Numbered from the stretch's first letter, positions 8,113 through 17,244 are shown. The stretch is DNA of 64,000 nt from Clostridiales bacterium (GCA_018372435.1 JAHAJA010000003.1:62001-126000); one strand, 5' to 3'. The notes: a model not told the origin generated them from the letters alone. Made by a program: numbers and translations.

Positions 8113-9171
8113 ATGAGAACCACAGTACTATTTGTAATCATTGGTGCTGGATTAGGGCATTTAACACGTGGATTAGCAATTGCTACACAGATTGCGAAGC
8201 TTAATAAGAATTGCAATATTATATTCTTTACAACCAATGTGAATGCCAACATAATAGAGAAATTCCATTATCAATATTACTATTTACCGAATAGGAGTTT
8301 ACTATCTAAAACAATGAAAGCTCCAGAATATAATGCATATATGAAGAATATTTTAATAGGAATTATGGAGAAGCATCAGACCGATTGTTTCGTTTTTGAT
8401 GGTGCTTTTCCGTATCCTTGTATTGTTGGTAGTATGCGTGACAGGACGTCTATGTATAACATATGGATAAAAAGAGAAGGGGATCGGCAGGGTTTTGATA
8501 ATTCCGCAATTATTGCATATAAGAAATATTTTGATTGCATTATTATACCTGGAGAACTTGGTCAACAAGAATACAGAGAGTATCTTACAAAGGAAAAGCT
8601 TGTACCACCAATGATTTTAATTGATAATAATAAGGATGTTAGAGATGGGATTCGTCATAGGTTCTCCATCACATCAAAGGAAAAAGTGTGGTATGTACAA
8701 CTAGGAAGAGTAAATAGAGACATAAAAAGCGGTTCACTAAATCAAATAATTAATACTATTTTGAATATAGAAGATTCTTATATCGTGTTAGGGGAATCTA
8801 TTGATGGACCCTGTATAGAATTAGAACACCCGAGGATTTGGAATCATAAGAATTATCCGAATTCCTATATGTTTCCTGAAGTTGATTTTGCGGTAACTAC
8901 AGCAGGCTATAATATAACACATGAACTTGCATACTACAATATACCTGCTATTCTTGTGCCTGATCTGTTTGTTGTAAAAGATGATCAAAGGGCTAGAGCT
9001 TTAAGAATAGAAGATATTGGTGGTGCTATAACAGTAACGGATTATAACCAGATAGAAAGTGCTATTTCTCATCTTATAGAGAATGAGTTAGAGATGAAGT
9101 ATAGATTAGAAGAATGTCATTTTGTTAATGGTGCAGAGAAAGCTGCAGAGATAATTCTAAATATAGAGTAG
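8113..9171 (+). CDS. GT-B glycosyltransferase, MurG/UDP-glycosyltransferase-like
   Basis: 352 aa. The N-terminal 'GAGLGHLTRGLAIATQI' is the glycine-rich loop of MurG-like GT-B enzymes. The C-terminal nucleotide-sugar site is visible as 'TTAGYNITHELAYYNIPAILVPD' followed by 'DDQRARALRIEDIGGA'. It should transfer a sugar from a UDP donor. It begins one base after the upstream stop, so it belongs to the same operon as the two unknown proteins, which may be its partners or targets. A strong hairpin follows. The acceptor and donor cannot be read from the sequence. Confidence 0.75.
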   Translation: MRTTVLFVIIGAGLGHLTRGLAIATQIAKLNKNCNIIFFTTNVNANIIEKFHYQYYYLPNRSLLSKTMKAPEYNAYMKNILIGIMEKHQTDCFVFDGAFPYPCIVGSMRDRTSMYNIWIKREGDRQGFDNSAIIAYKKYFDCIIIPGELGQQEYREYLTKEKLVPPMILIDNNKDVRDGIRHRFSITSKEKVWYVQLGRVNRDIKSGSLNQIINTILNIEDSYIVLGESIDGPCIELEHPRIWNHKNYPNSYMFPEVDFAVTTAGYNITHELAYYNIPAILVPDLFVVKDDQRARALRIEDIGGAITVTDYNQIESAISHLIENELEMKYRLEECHFVNGAEKAAEIILNIE

Positions 9172-9172
9172 A

Positions 9173-9225
9173 ATAAATAGGCTGTCGTCTTAAATACTAA
9201 GTATTTATGATGACAGCTTATTTAT
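9173..9225. terminator. Bidirectional terminator
   Basis: A long stem (AGGCTGTCGTC...GATGACAGCTT, with an inner TAAATAC/GTATTTA arm) has A-runs on the left and T-runs on the right. It separates the plus-strand glycosyltransferase from the minus-strand gene cluster. Confidence 0.85.
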
Positions 9226-9240
9226 CGTTTTAAATTATGG

Positions 9241-9945
9241 CTAGGTTATATGAAATTCTTTTAATATGGCTTCCTTCATGTCCGAATCTGTTATTTCAAA
9301 TCGGGTATAGGGATTCACATTCGTATGAGTATTGGTATTGTGTGTGATGATCATAAAATTATCTTTTGGAAAGGCTTCATAAGGAAAACGATACATTGTT
9401 ACATGAGATAGCTCCGGAAAATATTGATAGGTATTCAGGTAATCTAAGACAGAAAATCTCTGTGCATATACGGCAGATGATATATTATTAAATTGGCATA
9501 ACTGCTTGGTATGGATGTCATAGATAAAACCATTCTGACAAATAATTACGGAAGTCTCCGGTTTCGGATTGAAATTGGTTAATAACTGCATATAGTGGGG
9601 GTGATACATATCATCACTATCGATTTGTGCTAGATAGAATTCATCAGCTCCCAAGATGTATTTCTTAATATCCTCTTTTGGGGTAGAAGTAAAGATTATA
9701 TTATCGTTTATCTTGGGATAATTCTTTAATGCCGACTTAACAAAGTCAATAGAAGAAGGATGCGTGCGAAGTACTGCTAAGAATTCTTGATTTGTCTGTA
9801 GCTCAAAGGATTTTCTAGTATAATGATAAAAAATATCAATTCTTTTTTCAATCCATTCTTTAGAAAGGGAGTCAATTTGAAATCGGCTGTTTAATGCAGC
9901 GTCATTATCATTAAATCGGCTATATATAACTTTTCTTCGATCCAT
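9241..9945 (-). CDS. GT-A glycosyltransferase of the putative rhamnosyltransferase family
   Basis: 234 aa. The order of elements fits a small GT-A enzyme: an N-terminal strand, a helix with 'WIEKRIDIFYHYTRKSFELQTNQEFLAVL', and a metal-binding 'LAQIDSDDMYHPHY' segment holding the DxD. The same fold and spacing recur in the minus-strand gene at 18260-18955, whose 'VRIDSDNMYQKDY' aligns with it, and in degenerate form in the next gene upstream. It starts at an ATG after AGGAGGG. It is the last gene of a minus-strand run that also holds a sugar aminotransferase and an acetyltransferase, so it probably transfers an amino or deoxy sugar. Confidence 0.65.
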   Translation of the reverse strand: MDRRKVIYSRFNDNDAALNSRFQIDSLSKEWIEKRIDIFYHYTRKSFELQTNQEFLAVLRTHPSSIDFVKSALKNYPKINDNIIFTSTPKEDIKKYILGADEFYLAQIDSDDMYHPHYMQLLTNFNPKPETSVIICQNGFIYDIHTKQLCQFNNISSAVYAQRFSVLDYLNTYQYFPELSHVTMYRFPYEAFPKDNFMIITHNTNTHTNVNPYTRFEITDSDMKEAILKEFHIT

Positions 9946-9958
9946 ACTATATACCCTC

Positions 9959-10624
9959 CTAAAGTAGTTGTAAAGTAAAAGATTCCATCAAGGAAGTCTT
10001 CTCGGTACTAGTCAGTCTAGATGTAACAAGTGCATTGGAGATAGATTTATGCACCGAAATAACATCGGTATCAAGCTTTTCATTTGGCATTTTATAAAAA
10101 TTATCGTATAGATAATTGGAACAGCAGTTGTCATAGAAGAAAAAATATCTTTGATATTCTAAGACTGGGCAGACATAGACAAAGGAATGTGCAAAGGGAC
10201 TTTTAGCATAGAACAAACCTTTGTTACCTATATTGTATAAGTATTTTTGAAAAATGAGTAATACCGGTTGAATATTTTTGTGATTCTTTATTTGCGTTAA
10301 TAGATTCTTAGGGTATAATTCATTTTGATTTAGATGGATAAAGCGAATATCTTGATATTGATTGATATCAAGTGTTTTTATATATTCCTGTGTTGCATTA
10401 GCCATATTTGTAGTAAAGATAACATTAGTTTCACCCGAATAGTATTGGTCTTTCCATGCAAGAATTTCCTTAGATAACTTTTCACTATATTCAATAAAGC
10501 AGATATAATCGTGTAAGGATTGCGTTATGATACTTTTGAGAGTATATTCATGAAGCATATAAAGCTGGTCCGTTAGATTGGAAAGCATGGAATGAAACTT
10601 TATTCTGATAATTAATTTAGTCAT
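9959..10624 (-). CDS. Degenerate GT-A-like protein lacking the DxD motif
   Basis: 222 aa from the ATG at 10624, chosen because AAGGAG lies 7 bases upstream; an earlier in-frame ATG at 10678 has no such site. It aligns in layout with the neighbouring GT-A protein: 'MTKLIIRIKFHSMLSNLTDQ' at the start, then 'LHDYICFIEYSEKL'. Where the active relatives have IDSDDMY, this protein reads 'IHLNQNELYPKNLL', so the metal-binding aspartates are absent. It may be an inactive partner subunit or a decaying copy. It lies 13 bp upstream of the intact relative on the same strand. Confidence 0.55.
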   Translation of the reverse strand: MTKLIIRIKFHSMLSNLTDQLYMLHEYTLKSIITQSLHDYICFIEYSEKLSKEILAWKDQYYSGETNVIFTTNMANATQEYIKTLDINQYQDIRFIHLNQNELYPKNLLTQIKNHKNIQPVLLIFQKYLYNIGNKGLFYAKSPFAHSFVYVCPVLEYQRYFFFYDNCCSNYLYDNFYKMPNEKLDTDVISVHKSISNALVTSRLTSTEKTSLMESFTLQLL

Positions 10625-10714
10625 AGTTATACTCCTTATAATATTAATGTGATATACGCTCATATTGATTATCAGCATCTTTATGAATGAGTAGAAGGTT
10701 TATGGGGGAATAGG

Positions 10715-11440
10715 TTATATTTTTTCCGGCCAGTAATGATAAACTGTACTAGTTTCTTTTAGTTGATAGCCGAACTTTTCATATAGCGATATCATAGGTT
10801 TGTTAGATGCTTGCGTTCCCATTTGGAACTTGGTAATGTTATTTTGATAGCCAAAGGCCAGGAGTTTGGTTAATAAAATCTGCCCTATACCCTGCCCTTG
10901 GAGTTCTTTATGAGTGGCTTGTAAGTCAGTGATGATGGTATCTTCATGAATATAGAATAGAAGATAAGCCAGGATATGAGTTTCTTTTTGATAATAGATA
11001 TAGTATTTTTGTGAATCATGAAAAGAGTCCTTACACCAGGTTTGATAAACGATATCCGCCTGTTCTTTTGGTATATAAGGGTCATTATAAAAACGGGAGT
11101 AACGATATACTTCTCTGGATAGATCCATGATATCCTGTTGAAAGGATAAGCCGTTTTGGATCATTATGTTTGGTGAGTTATCGAATGAGGGTTTTGTTTT
11201 TTGTGTGAAAGTAAATTGCAATTGAAGATCAGTAATATATGCATGGCCTAGTAGTGAGAGATAGTAATGATTTGTCATAAATGAATTATCATTCTTAATA
11301 ACTATAAAGTCGTACATCTTACTTTGATCTTGAATTGTTTTAATATCATACAAATTCAGTTGTTGTTCGACTAGTAATCGACCAGTATTTAATTGGAATA
11401 TATGGTTATCCCAAGGTGTTGCTTTTACAAATAATTCCAC
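10715..11440 (-). CDS. GNAT N-acetyltransferase, probably acting on an amino-sugar nucleotide (WecD-like)
   Basis: 241 aa. The C-terminal half is a GNAT fold with the acetyl-CoA loop 'HKELQGQGIGQILLTKLL' (Q-x-x-G-x-G) and 'ASNKPMISLYEKFGYQ'. The N-terminal ~100 residues form an extra domain as in WecD-like sugar N-acetyltransferases. Translation starts at GTG after AAGGGGGG. It is downstream of an overlapping dehydratase-aminotransferase pair on the same strand. The expected product of those two is a UDP-4-amino-4,6-dideoxy sugar, which this enzyme would N-acetylate. The substrate is inferred from context. Confidence 0.75.
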   Translation of the reverse strand: MELFVKATPWDNHIFQLNTGRLLVEQQLNLYDIKTIQDQSKMYDFIVIKNDNSFMTNHYYLSLLGHAYITDLQLQFTFTQKTKPSFDNSPNIMIQNGLSFQQDIMDLSREVYRYSRFYNDPYIPKEQADIVYQTWCKDSFHDSQKYYIYYQKETHILAYLLFYIHEDTIITDLQATHKELQGQGIGQILLTKLLAFGYQNNITKFQMGTQASNKPMISLYEKFGYQLKETSTVYHYWPEKI

Positions 11441-11484
11441 AGAATCCCCCCTTTCTAAAATTTAATTGACATATTTAATAGATA

Positions 11485-12708
11485 CTACATGAGCTCCCTG
11501 TAAGTTTTAAGAGCACTGCAAATATAGTGACATTGTTCATCAGTTAATTGAGAGTAAAGTGGTAAGGTTAATTCCTTTGCATAAAAAGCATAGGCGTTAG
11601 GATAATCCTGAATTTGAAATCCTAGATTTTTGTACGCAGTAAGTAAAGGCAATGGCTTATAATGAACATTTGTACCAATATTTTTAGTACTTAAGTGCTC
11701 GATAAGATGATTACGTTTAGGTTCGCTAAAGCCTTCTAGCTGCAACATATATAGGTGACAGCTGGATTTACACTCTTGAGTAGAAATATGAGGCAAAGGG
11801 GTTACAGAAGTTTCCTCAAGTAAGGTGTTATATTGTCTAACAATTTCTTCTCTACGAGTAAGCATTGCATCGTATCTGCGGAGTTGAGAAACACCTAAGG
11901 CAGCAGATATATCAGTCATATTGTACTTATAAGCAGGAAATAGGATATCATATTCCCAACCACCTAATTTACTCTTGCTTAATGCATCTTTGGTTTGACC
12001 ATGAATTGCATAAAGCATAAATAATCGATAGAGTTCATCATCATCTATAAAATCTTGTTTCTTCCATGTGACCGCCCCACCTTCTGCAGTTGTGAGATTC
12101 TTTACTGCGTGAAAAGAGAATACTGTAAAGTCTGCAACATTGCCAGAATGAAAACCCTTATAGGTGGCACCAAGTGCATGAGCTGCATCTGCTATAATTG
12201 GTATACGATGAAAGATCTGTTGTATTTCTTTATTTGGTTGATACATGTGTTTCTTACTTTCCAACATTTGAATAATGGAATCATAATCACACATAATACC
12301 CGCAAGATCTACAGTAATTATTGCCTTGGTTTTCGTCGTTATGGCTTTCTCTATTTGTTTGGCATCAATGTGGCAGGAGTTTGGTGGTATATCGACTAGG
12401 ATAGGAATTGCACCAACGTGACATATGATACTAGCAGATGCCGTATAAGTATAGGCAGAGGTTATTACTTCATCGCCAGGGCCAATTCCTAAGATTCGTA
12501 AAGCTAATTCCAGACCTGCGGTAGCAGAATTTAAGCAAACCACTTTCGAAGTACCAATATAATTTGCCAGATTAATTTCGAATTCCTTTGTTTTTGGCCC
12601 AGTTGTAATCCAGCCACTTTTTAGTACAGATATAACCTCATTGATATCTTCTTGCTGAATATCAGGAGGTGAAAAAGGAATGTTCATATAATCGCCTACA
12701 ACTTTCAT
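11485..12708 (-). CDS. DegT/DnrJ/EryC1/StrS-family sugar aminotransferase
   Basis: 407 aa with the family's hallmarks: 'GWITTGPKTKEFE', 'NSATAGLELAL', 'DEVITSAYTYTASAS', 'IADAAHALGATYKG', and the PLP-binding lysine in 'FSFHAVKNLTTAEGGAV'. It transfers an amino group to a 4-keto-6-deoxy nucleotide sugar using PLP and glutamate. Its ATG overlaps the stop of the upstream dehydratase gene (ATGA), so translation is coupled and the dehydratase product is very likely its substrate. A second in-frame ATG 21 bases in is possible. Confidence 0.88.
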   Translation of the reverse strand: MKVVGDYMNIPFSPPDIQQEDINEVISVLKSGWITTGPKTKEFEINLANYIGTSKVVCLNSATAGLELALRILGIGPGDEVITSAYTYTASASIICHVGAIPILVDIPPNSCHIDAKQIEKAITTKTKAIITVDLAGIMCDYDSIIQMLESKKHMYQPNKEIQQIFHRIPIIADAAHALGATYKGFHSGNVADFTVFSFHAVKNLTTAEGGAVTWKKQDFIDDDELYRLFMLYAIHGQTKDALSKSKLGGWEYDILFPAYKYNMTDISAALGVSQLRRYDAMLTRREEIVRQYNTLLEETSVTPLPHISTQECKSSCHLYMLQLEGFSEPKRNHLIEHLSTKNIGTNVHYKPLPLLTAYKNLGFQIQDYPNAYAFYAKELTLPLYSQLTDEQCHYICSALKTYRELM

Positions 12709-13691
12709 AAATTATTCATCTGGATGAGATTAATAAGTTCAGGTATTGTCATACATGATTCGATATTAGAAGAGATGGAATAATTTACTATTTTATTGCC
12801 AGGAATAGTTTCTAGCTGCTTCTTTTGCTCCTTAGTTAAATAGGTTGGATAGACAATATAGTAGTCGTTATCGTATTGATAAATAATACCGTTTTCAGAT
12901 GCGGAAATTAGTTCTTCATGCATCTTTTCGCCGGGGCGTATACCGATTTCAACAATCTTAGAATTATTATTACCGTATAGTTTGATAACCGCCTTTGCTA
13001 AATCTATAATTTTGCATACAGGCATACTCATTACATAGATTTCTCCACCACCACTTTTTTTGGCGGCATTAATAAGGAAAGAAACAGCATCTGGTATCGT
13101 TACAAAGTATCTGGTCATATCTTTATGGGTTAAGGTTACCTGATTTGTAAGTTGTAATTGTTCCTTGAATAGCGGAATAACGCTGCCGTTAGAACCAAGA
13201 ACATTACCAGTTCTTATGCATGTAAAACTAGTATCCGAATGTAAGTTAGCTTCGATTATAAGTCGCTCGCCCATGCCTTTACTCATACCATATAAGTTGA
13301 CAGCAGAAACTGCTTTGTCGGTAGATACATAGATAACTTTCTTTACTTTTCTAGCAATACTGGCATCAATTATATTCATCGTTCCAAGTACGTTTGTCTT
13401 TATAGCTTCTTGTGGTTGGAATTCACAGATCGGAACGTGCTTTAGAGCTGCTAGATGGAATACATAATCGACATCCGCTAAGGCATCCGTTAAGGCAGTT
13501 TTATCTCTAATATCACCTATAATGTAGGTAATATTTTTATTATGAAATTCTCTTTGCATAGTTACCTGGGCAAGTTCACCACGCGAAAAAATACGGATTT
13601 CTTTAACACCTGAATGTATTAATTGACGAGTGAGTTCTTTTCCCCAAGAACCAGTGCCTCCAGTAATTAATATTATTTTATTTTTAAACAT
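12705..13691 (-). CDS. UDP-GlcNAc 4,6-dehydratase, PseB/CapE/FlaA1 type (copy 1)
   Basis: 328 aa, the normal length for the soluble inverting dehydratases. The extended-SDR fold shows 'ITGGTGSWGKELTRQL' (NADP loop), 'HLAALKHVPICE', the catalytic 'STDKAVSAVNLYGMSKG' with Asp-Lys and Tyr, and 'RPGEKMHEELIS'. It should convert UDP-GlcNAc to a UDP-4-keto-6-deoxy-hexosamine. Overlap with the aminotransferase and proximity to the acetyltransferase make a three-step route to an N-acetylated 4-amino sugar (pseudaminic-, bacillosamine- or related type). A close paralogue lies at 14037-15032. Confidence 0.85.
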   Translation of the reverse strand: MFKNKIILITGGTGSWGKELTRQLIHSGVKEIRIFSRGELAQVTMQREFHNKNITYIIGDIRDKTALTDALADVDYVFHLAALKHVPICEFQPQEAIKTNVLGTMNIIDASIARKVKKVIYVSTDKAVSAVNLYGMSKGMGERLIIEANLHSDTSFTCIRTGNVLGSNGSVIPLFKEQLQLTNQVTLTHKDMTRYFVTIPDAVSFLINAAKKSGGGEIYVMSMPVCKIIDLAKAVIKLYGNNNSKIVEIGIRPGEKMHEELISASENGIIYQYDNDYYIVYPTYLTKEQKKQLETIPGNKIVNYSISSNIESCMTIPELINLIQMNNL

Positions 13692-14036
13692 TAGCTTCCC
13701 CTATGCTATGCATAGCCCTTTCTTTCTATTTCTATCGAAATCTACAAAAAACGATAAAATATTACAATAATAGTATATGCAAATATTATGTTCTCGTGTC
13801 ATTTTATATAACGATTGATTAGTCATACGTACCATTAAGGGTGCTTTTTATTGGTTTGGGCGCATCATCAGTGAAATATAAAGAGGTAGTATTGAATAAT
13901 TATAAAAAAATCAAAAAAGACTCCCTTATCAACTTTCTATTGTTAAGGGAGCCTTATTTAATTTACTGAATATAGAATATCCAATATTCAATATTTATTA
14001 TAGTAAAAACTTTTATTTTAGGTATAGAATTAAGAG
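13692..14036. other. Intergenic region between the two dehydratase genes
   Basis: 345 bp without a gene. It holds the putative promoter of the 12705-13691 gene on its left and, on its right, the minus-strand terminator at 13908-13953 plus an AT-rich segment of overlapping ATATT dyads (13964-13999). Nothing else was recognised. Confidence 0.6.
13908..13953 (-). terminator. Minus-strand terminator of the second dehydratase gene
   Basis: Read on the minus strand, GGCTCCCTTA pairs with TAAGGGAG across a 15-nt loop and is followed by TTTTTTGATTTTTTT. This separates the two dehydratase genes into independent transcripts. Confidence 0.88.
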
Positions 14037-15032
14037 TTATGGTAAAAAGTTTCCTTTTTGCAACAACTCTATAATTTCATGTTCATTCATGAGATGTTCT
14101 TGTAAAGAAGTAACTTTATTTTGTAATTTAATGTTTTGTTCAATGTTTGAATAGTATTTTTGAAATTCAAGAGAGGGTATATATGGCTTAATTAAATAAT
14201 AGTTAAGATCATATTCATAAACATAACCAATTTCATATTCTGATATAAGCTCTTCATGTAATTTTTCTCCTGGTCTCAATCCGGTAACGGTTATCTTGGT
14301 GTTTTTATCTCCGTAATATTGAACAAGCACGTTTGCCAGGTCTGTGATTTTGCAAGATGGCATCTTCATAACAAGAGTTTCACCACCAATACTTGCTACT
14401 GTTGCGGTAAATAACAAAGAAATCGCTTGTGGTATGGTTAGAAAGAAACGAGTCATCTCGGTATGAGTAATAGTAATCTCATTTTTTTTCTTAATTTGAT
14501 CAATAAATAACGGAACAACACTACCATTGGATCCTAGGACATTACCAGCTCGAATACAGACAAACTTTGTATCATTAGAGGTTTCGTTGGCATTGATAAT
14601 CATTTTTTCTCCAAGTGCTTTGCACATTCCATAGACATTAAGTGGAGCAACTGCTTTATCAGAAGATACATCAATTACTTTTTTGACATGATTGCTGATA
14701 GAAGCTCTTATTAGATTTTCAGTACCTAGAATGTTAGTTTTTATGGATTCCTGAGGCTGATTTTCACAGATTGGTACATGCTTTAATGCTGCTAGATGGA
14801 AGACATAATCGACCCCATTTAATGCTTTATCAAGAGAAGTATAATCGCGGATGTCACCAATAATAAATTGAATACGATTATTATGAAAATAGCGTTCCAT
14901 AGTAACTTGAGCTAATTCACCTCGTGAATAAATCCGGATTTCTTTTGCTTCCGTTTGGAGCAATTGTTTTGTTAATTCGTATCCCCAGGAACCAGTGCCA
15001 CCTGTTATTAGTATAACATTATCTTTAAACAT
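14037..15032 (-). CDS. UDP-GlcNAc 4,6-dehydratase, PseB/CapE/FlaA1 type (copy 2)
   Basis: 331 aa. It is closely similar to the protein of 12705-13691 from 'ITGGTGSWGYELTKQL' to 'RPGEKLHEELISEYE'. The catalytic segment reads 'VSSDKAVAPLNVYGMCKALGE', with Ser where copy 1 and most relatives have Thr before Asp-Lys; the Tyr is kept. Its C-terminal 40 residues diverge. It has its own terminator and a divergent promoter shared with the CgeB-like gene. It may make the epimeric product for a second sugar, for example an L-FucNAc-type route with the WecB- and RmlD-like genes, but this is inference. Confidence 0.82.
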   Translation of the reverse strand: MFKDNVILITGGTGSWGYELTKQLLQTEAKEIRIYSRGELAQVTMERYFHNNRIQFIIGDIRDYTSLDKALNGVDYVFHLAALKHVPICENQPQESIKTNILGTENLIRASISNHVKKVIDVSSDKAVAPLNVYGMCKALGEKMIINANETSNDTKFVCIRAGNVLGSNGSVVPLFIDQIKKKNEITITHTEMTRFFLTIPQAISLLFTATVASIGGETLVMKMPSCKITDLANVLVQYYGDKNTKITVTGLRPGEKLHEELISEYEIGYVYEYDLNYYLIKPYIPSLEFQKYYSNIEQNIKLQNKVTSLQEHLMNEHEIIELLQKGNFLP

Positions 15033-15099
15033 AGCACATATCCTTTCATGACTAAACTATACTTTACCTATTTTATTCTACATTTTATAGTATGCATTC

Positions 15100-15170
15100 T
15101 GTCGAAATTATGTGCAAAAGTAAAAATAGAATGTTTTAGTGGAACTATATGTCGAAAAAACTAATATAAT
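15100..15170 (+). promoter_or_regulatory. Divergent promoter region with two Spo0A-box-like sites
   Basis: TGTCGAA, matching the TGNCGAA Spo0A box, occurs at 15100-15106 and 15150-15156. The second lies 8 bp before a TATAAT at 15165-15170. The same arrangement, TGTCGAAA followed after 8 bp by TATAAT, occurs at 19130-19150. Spo0A control of these glycan genes is an inference. Confidence 0.45.
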
Positions 15171-15221
15171 AAAGGAGAGCAGTGTGTTTTAATGCCCTAA
15201 TTCTGAAAGGAGCTAAAGACC

Positions 15222-17240
15222 TTGAATAGTATTAAGACCTTGAAAATTGCTTGTATTGTTGATGATTTTACAGAATATTGTTTGGCAAAGGAATGTCAGC
15301 TAATTAATCTGGATATTCATATTTGGGAGCAACAACTAGAAGAATTAAAGCCTGATTTCTTGTTTGTTGAATCAGCTTGGAGAGGATATCAAAATCAATG
15401 GAATAAAAAGGTATCTGTCTTTAGTATGGAGCTAGCAAAGGTGATTTATTACTGTAAACAGAATAATATACCTACGGTATTCTGGAATAAAGAAGATCCT
15501 GTACATTTTGATACGTTTTTTACAACTGCCCTACAGTTTGACCTAGTATTTACTACAGATATGGATAGTATTCCCTTATACAAGTTATTATTACATCATG
15601 ATAATGTGGGTCTGTTTCCATTTGCCACATCTCCCAAAGTCTTTCATCCGATAGAGGTTTATGATAGGGAAGATGCTATCTGTTTTGCAGGAAGTTATTA
15701 TAGAAAGCGAATCAAGCGGTCAGAGACATTTGAGGCAATCTATGATATTTGTAAAAAATATATGGACTTTTATATTTATGATAGAAACGCCCATCCAGAG
15801 GATATTAATTATACCTATCCAGATAAATATAAAGATTCGATTTTGGGTTCTTTACCTGTGGATCAAATAGATATAGCATATAAAAAGTACAGGTTTGGCT
15901 TAACCATGAATACAGTCCAAGATTCTTCTACTATGGAAGCAAGAAGGGTGTTTGAATTAATGGCCTCCAATACAATAACAGTAAGTAATGAGTGTAAAGC
16001 CATTACGAATATGTTAGGTGATCTCTGTGTAGTTTACCGGGGGGAAGAATCATCACATGAAATTGCAAAATTATTAAATGATGAAGAATATTATAATAAA
16101 CTTCGTCTATTAGCGTTACGAACCGTCCTCTTAGAGCACACATATGAAAAACGATTGCTATATATTGCACAAAAAGTATTAAAGAAAACGATAAGTAAAG
16201 TAGAAAAACAGATTGTAGTATATTCGATTGTGCGTAGTCAGGAAGAAGCAAATCTAGTTTTGAAGGCTTTTCAAAGGCAATCTTATCAGAGCAAAAAATT
16301 TATTCTCATCGTCAAAGAGAACAGTAGTATTGATACAGATACCGAGAAGATTTCCTTCTATTCTAGCATGAAAGTCGCTGATCTTGGTGTTAGTGACTAT
16401 TATGCATGTTTTACTCCTACGAATTATTATGGCATCAATTATCTAAGGGATTGTATCTTAGCGGAAGAATATAGTGATGCGAAAATAATAGGAAAAGGTA
16501 GTTATTATATGAATTGTGATAATCAGTTTTTAAGCTGCGGAAATTATCAGGTCTATACATTGGGGAATGAAATGATACTAGATCGTTGTATTATGCACTA
16601 TGACATAGCAAAGGATATAGCAATAGATGCAGTTAATTTAATTAGTAGTAATACGGGAACCTTGAATTGTCTTTATATTGATCAATATAATTTCTGTGAG
16701 AATTATACGAAGGAAACCTGCGATACAGTGGATGATTTATCTAGGAATACTGGTTATGAAATGGAAAAAATATACAAGATATCAGAAGGTTTACTACCAA
16801 GTATGGCAAGTTATCAAAAAAAACTAACAGGCAATATAATATTTGACGAGGTTAAAGACAAAGCAAAATATGTTAGTCTAGCAGTTGATGATGTGGGCGG
16901 ATTAAATGTAATACCACACGATATCGTTAAGGGGCAGGTGTACTTATATAGTAATGCCATCTATGATGTAAGTGAGTATACAAGAGCGAATAGAATCTCA
17001 ATATGCTTTCGTTGTCTATTTAGTGGAGTAGTAAAACTATTAATAGTATTTATAGATGAAAGAGATGAAGTAATAAAACGAATCGTTGTATTACCGAACT
17101 CCTATCAAAAGATTACAATACCACAAGGTTCAAAACAATTTACTTTGTGCTTTGCAATAAAAGGTCAATCAAGAGTCAAGATACAAGAGATTTATTTGAA
17201 CCCCATGATGGGTAAGTTAAATATAGAAGATTTTATATAG
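15222..17240 (+). CDS. CgeB-like glycosyltransferase with extra C-terminal domains
   Basis: 672 aa, starting at TTG with AAAGGAG nine bases upstream. Residues 1-300 match the CgeB/DUF3880 plus Glyco_trans_1_2 layout: 'DFLFVESAWRG', 'PTVFWNKEDPVHFDTF', 'FAGSYYRKRIKR', and the C-lobe 'GLTMNTVQDSSTMEARRVFELMAS'. Residues ~330-470 resemble a second, GT2-like domain ('YSIVRSQEEANLVLKAFQRQ'). The last ~120 residues form a beta-rich, possibly carbohydrate-binding domain. CgeB proteins act in glycosylation of the spore surface. The protein lies downstream of Spo0A-box-like sites and is followed by an RmlD-like reductase. Confidence 0.75.
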   Translation: MNSIKTLKIACIVDDFTEYCLAKECQLINLDIHIWEQQLEELKPDFLFVESAWRGYQNQWNKKVSVFSMELAKVIYYCKQNNIPTVFWNKEDPVHFDTFFTTALQFDLVFTTDMDSIPLYKLLLHHDNVGLFPFATSPKVFHPIEVYDREDAICFAGSYYRKRIKRSETFEAIYDICKKYMDFYIYDRNAHPEDINYTYPDKYKDSILGSLPVDQIDIAYKKYRFGLTMNTVQDSSTMEARRVFELMASNTITVSNECKAITNMLGDLCVVYRGEESSHEIAKLLNDEEYYNKLRLLALRTVLLEHTYEKRLLYIAQKVLKKTISKVEKQIVVYSIVRSQEEANLVLKAFQRQSYQSKKFILIVKENSSIDTDTEKISFYSSMKVADLGVSDYYACFTPTNYYGINYLRDCILAEEYSDAKIIGKGSYYMNCDNQFLSCGNYQVYTLGNEMILDRCIMHYDIAKDIAIDAVNLISSNTGTLNCLYIDQYNFCENYTKETCDTVDDLSRNTGYEMEKIYKISEGLLPSMASYQKKLTGNIIFDEVKDKAKYVSLAVDDVGGLNVIPHDIVKGQVYLYSNAIYDVSEYTRANRISICFRCLFSGVVKLLIVFIDERDEVIKRIVVLPNSYQKITIPQGSKQFTLCFAIKGQSRVKIQEIYLNPMMGKLNIEDFI

Positions 17241-17244
17241 GGAT

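Noticed and set aside
12055..12399. Plus-strand frame of 114 codons within the aminotransferase gene
   Set aside because: It is a shadow of a clearly functional aminotransferase on the minus strand, with no start signal.
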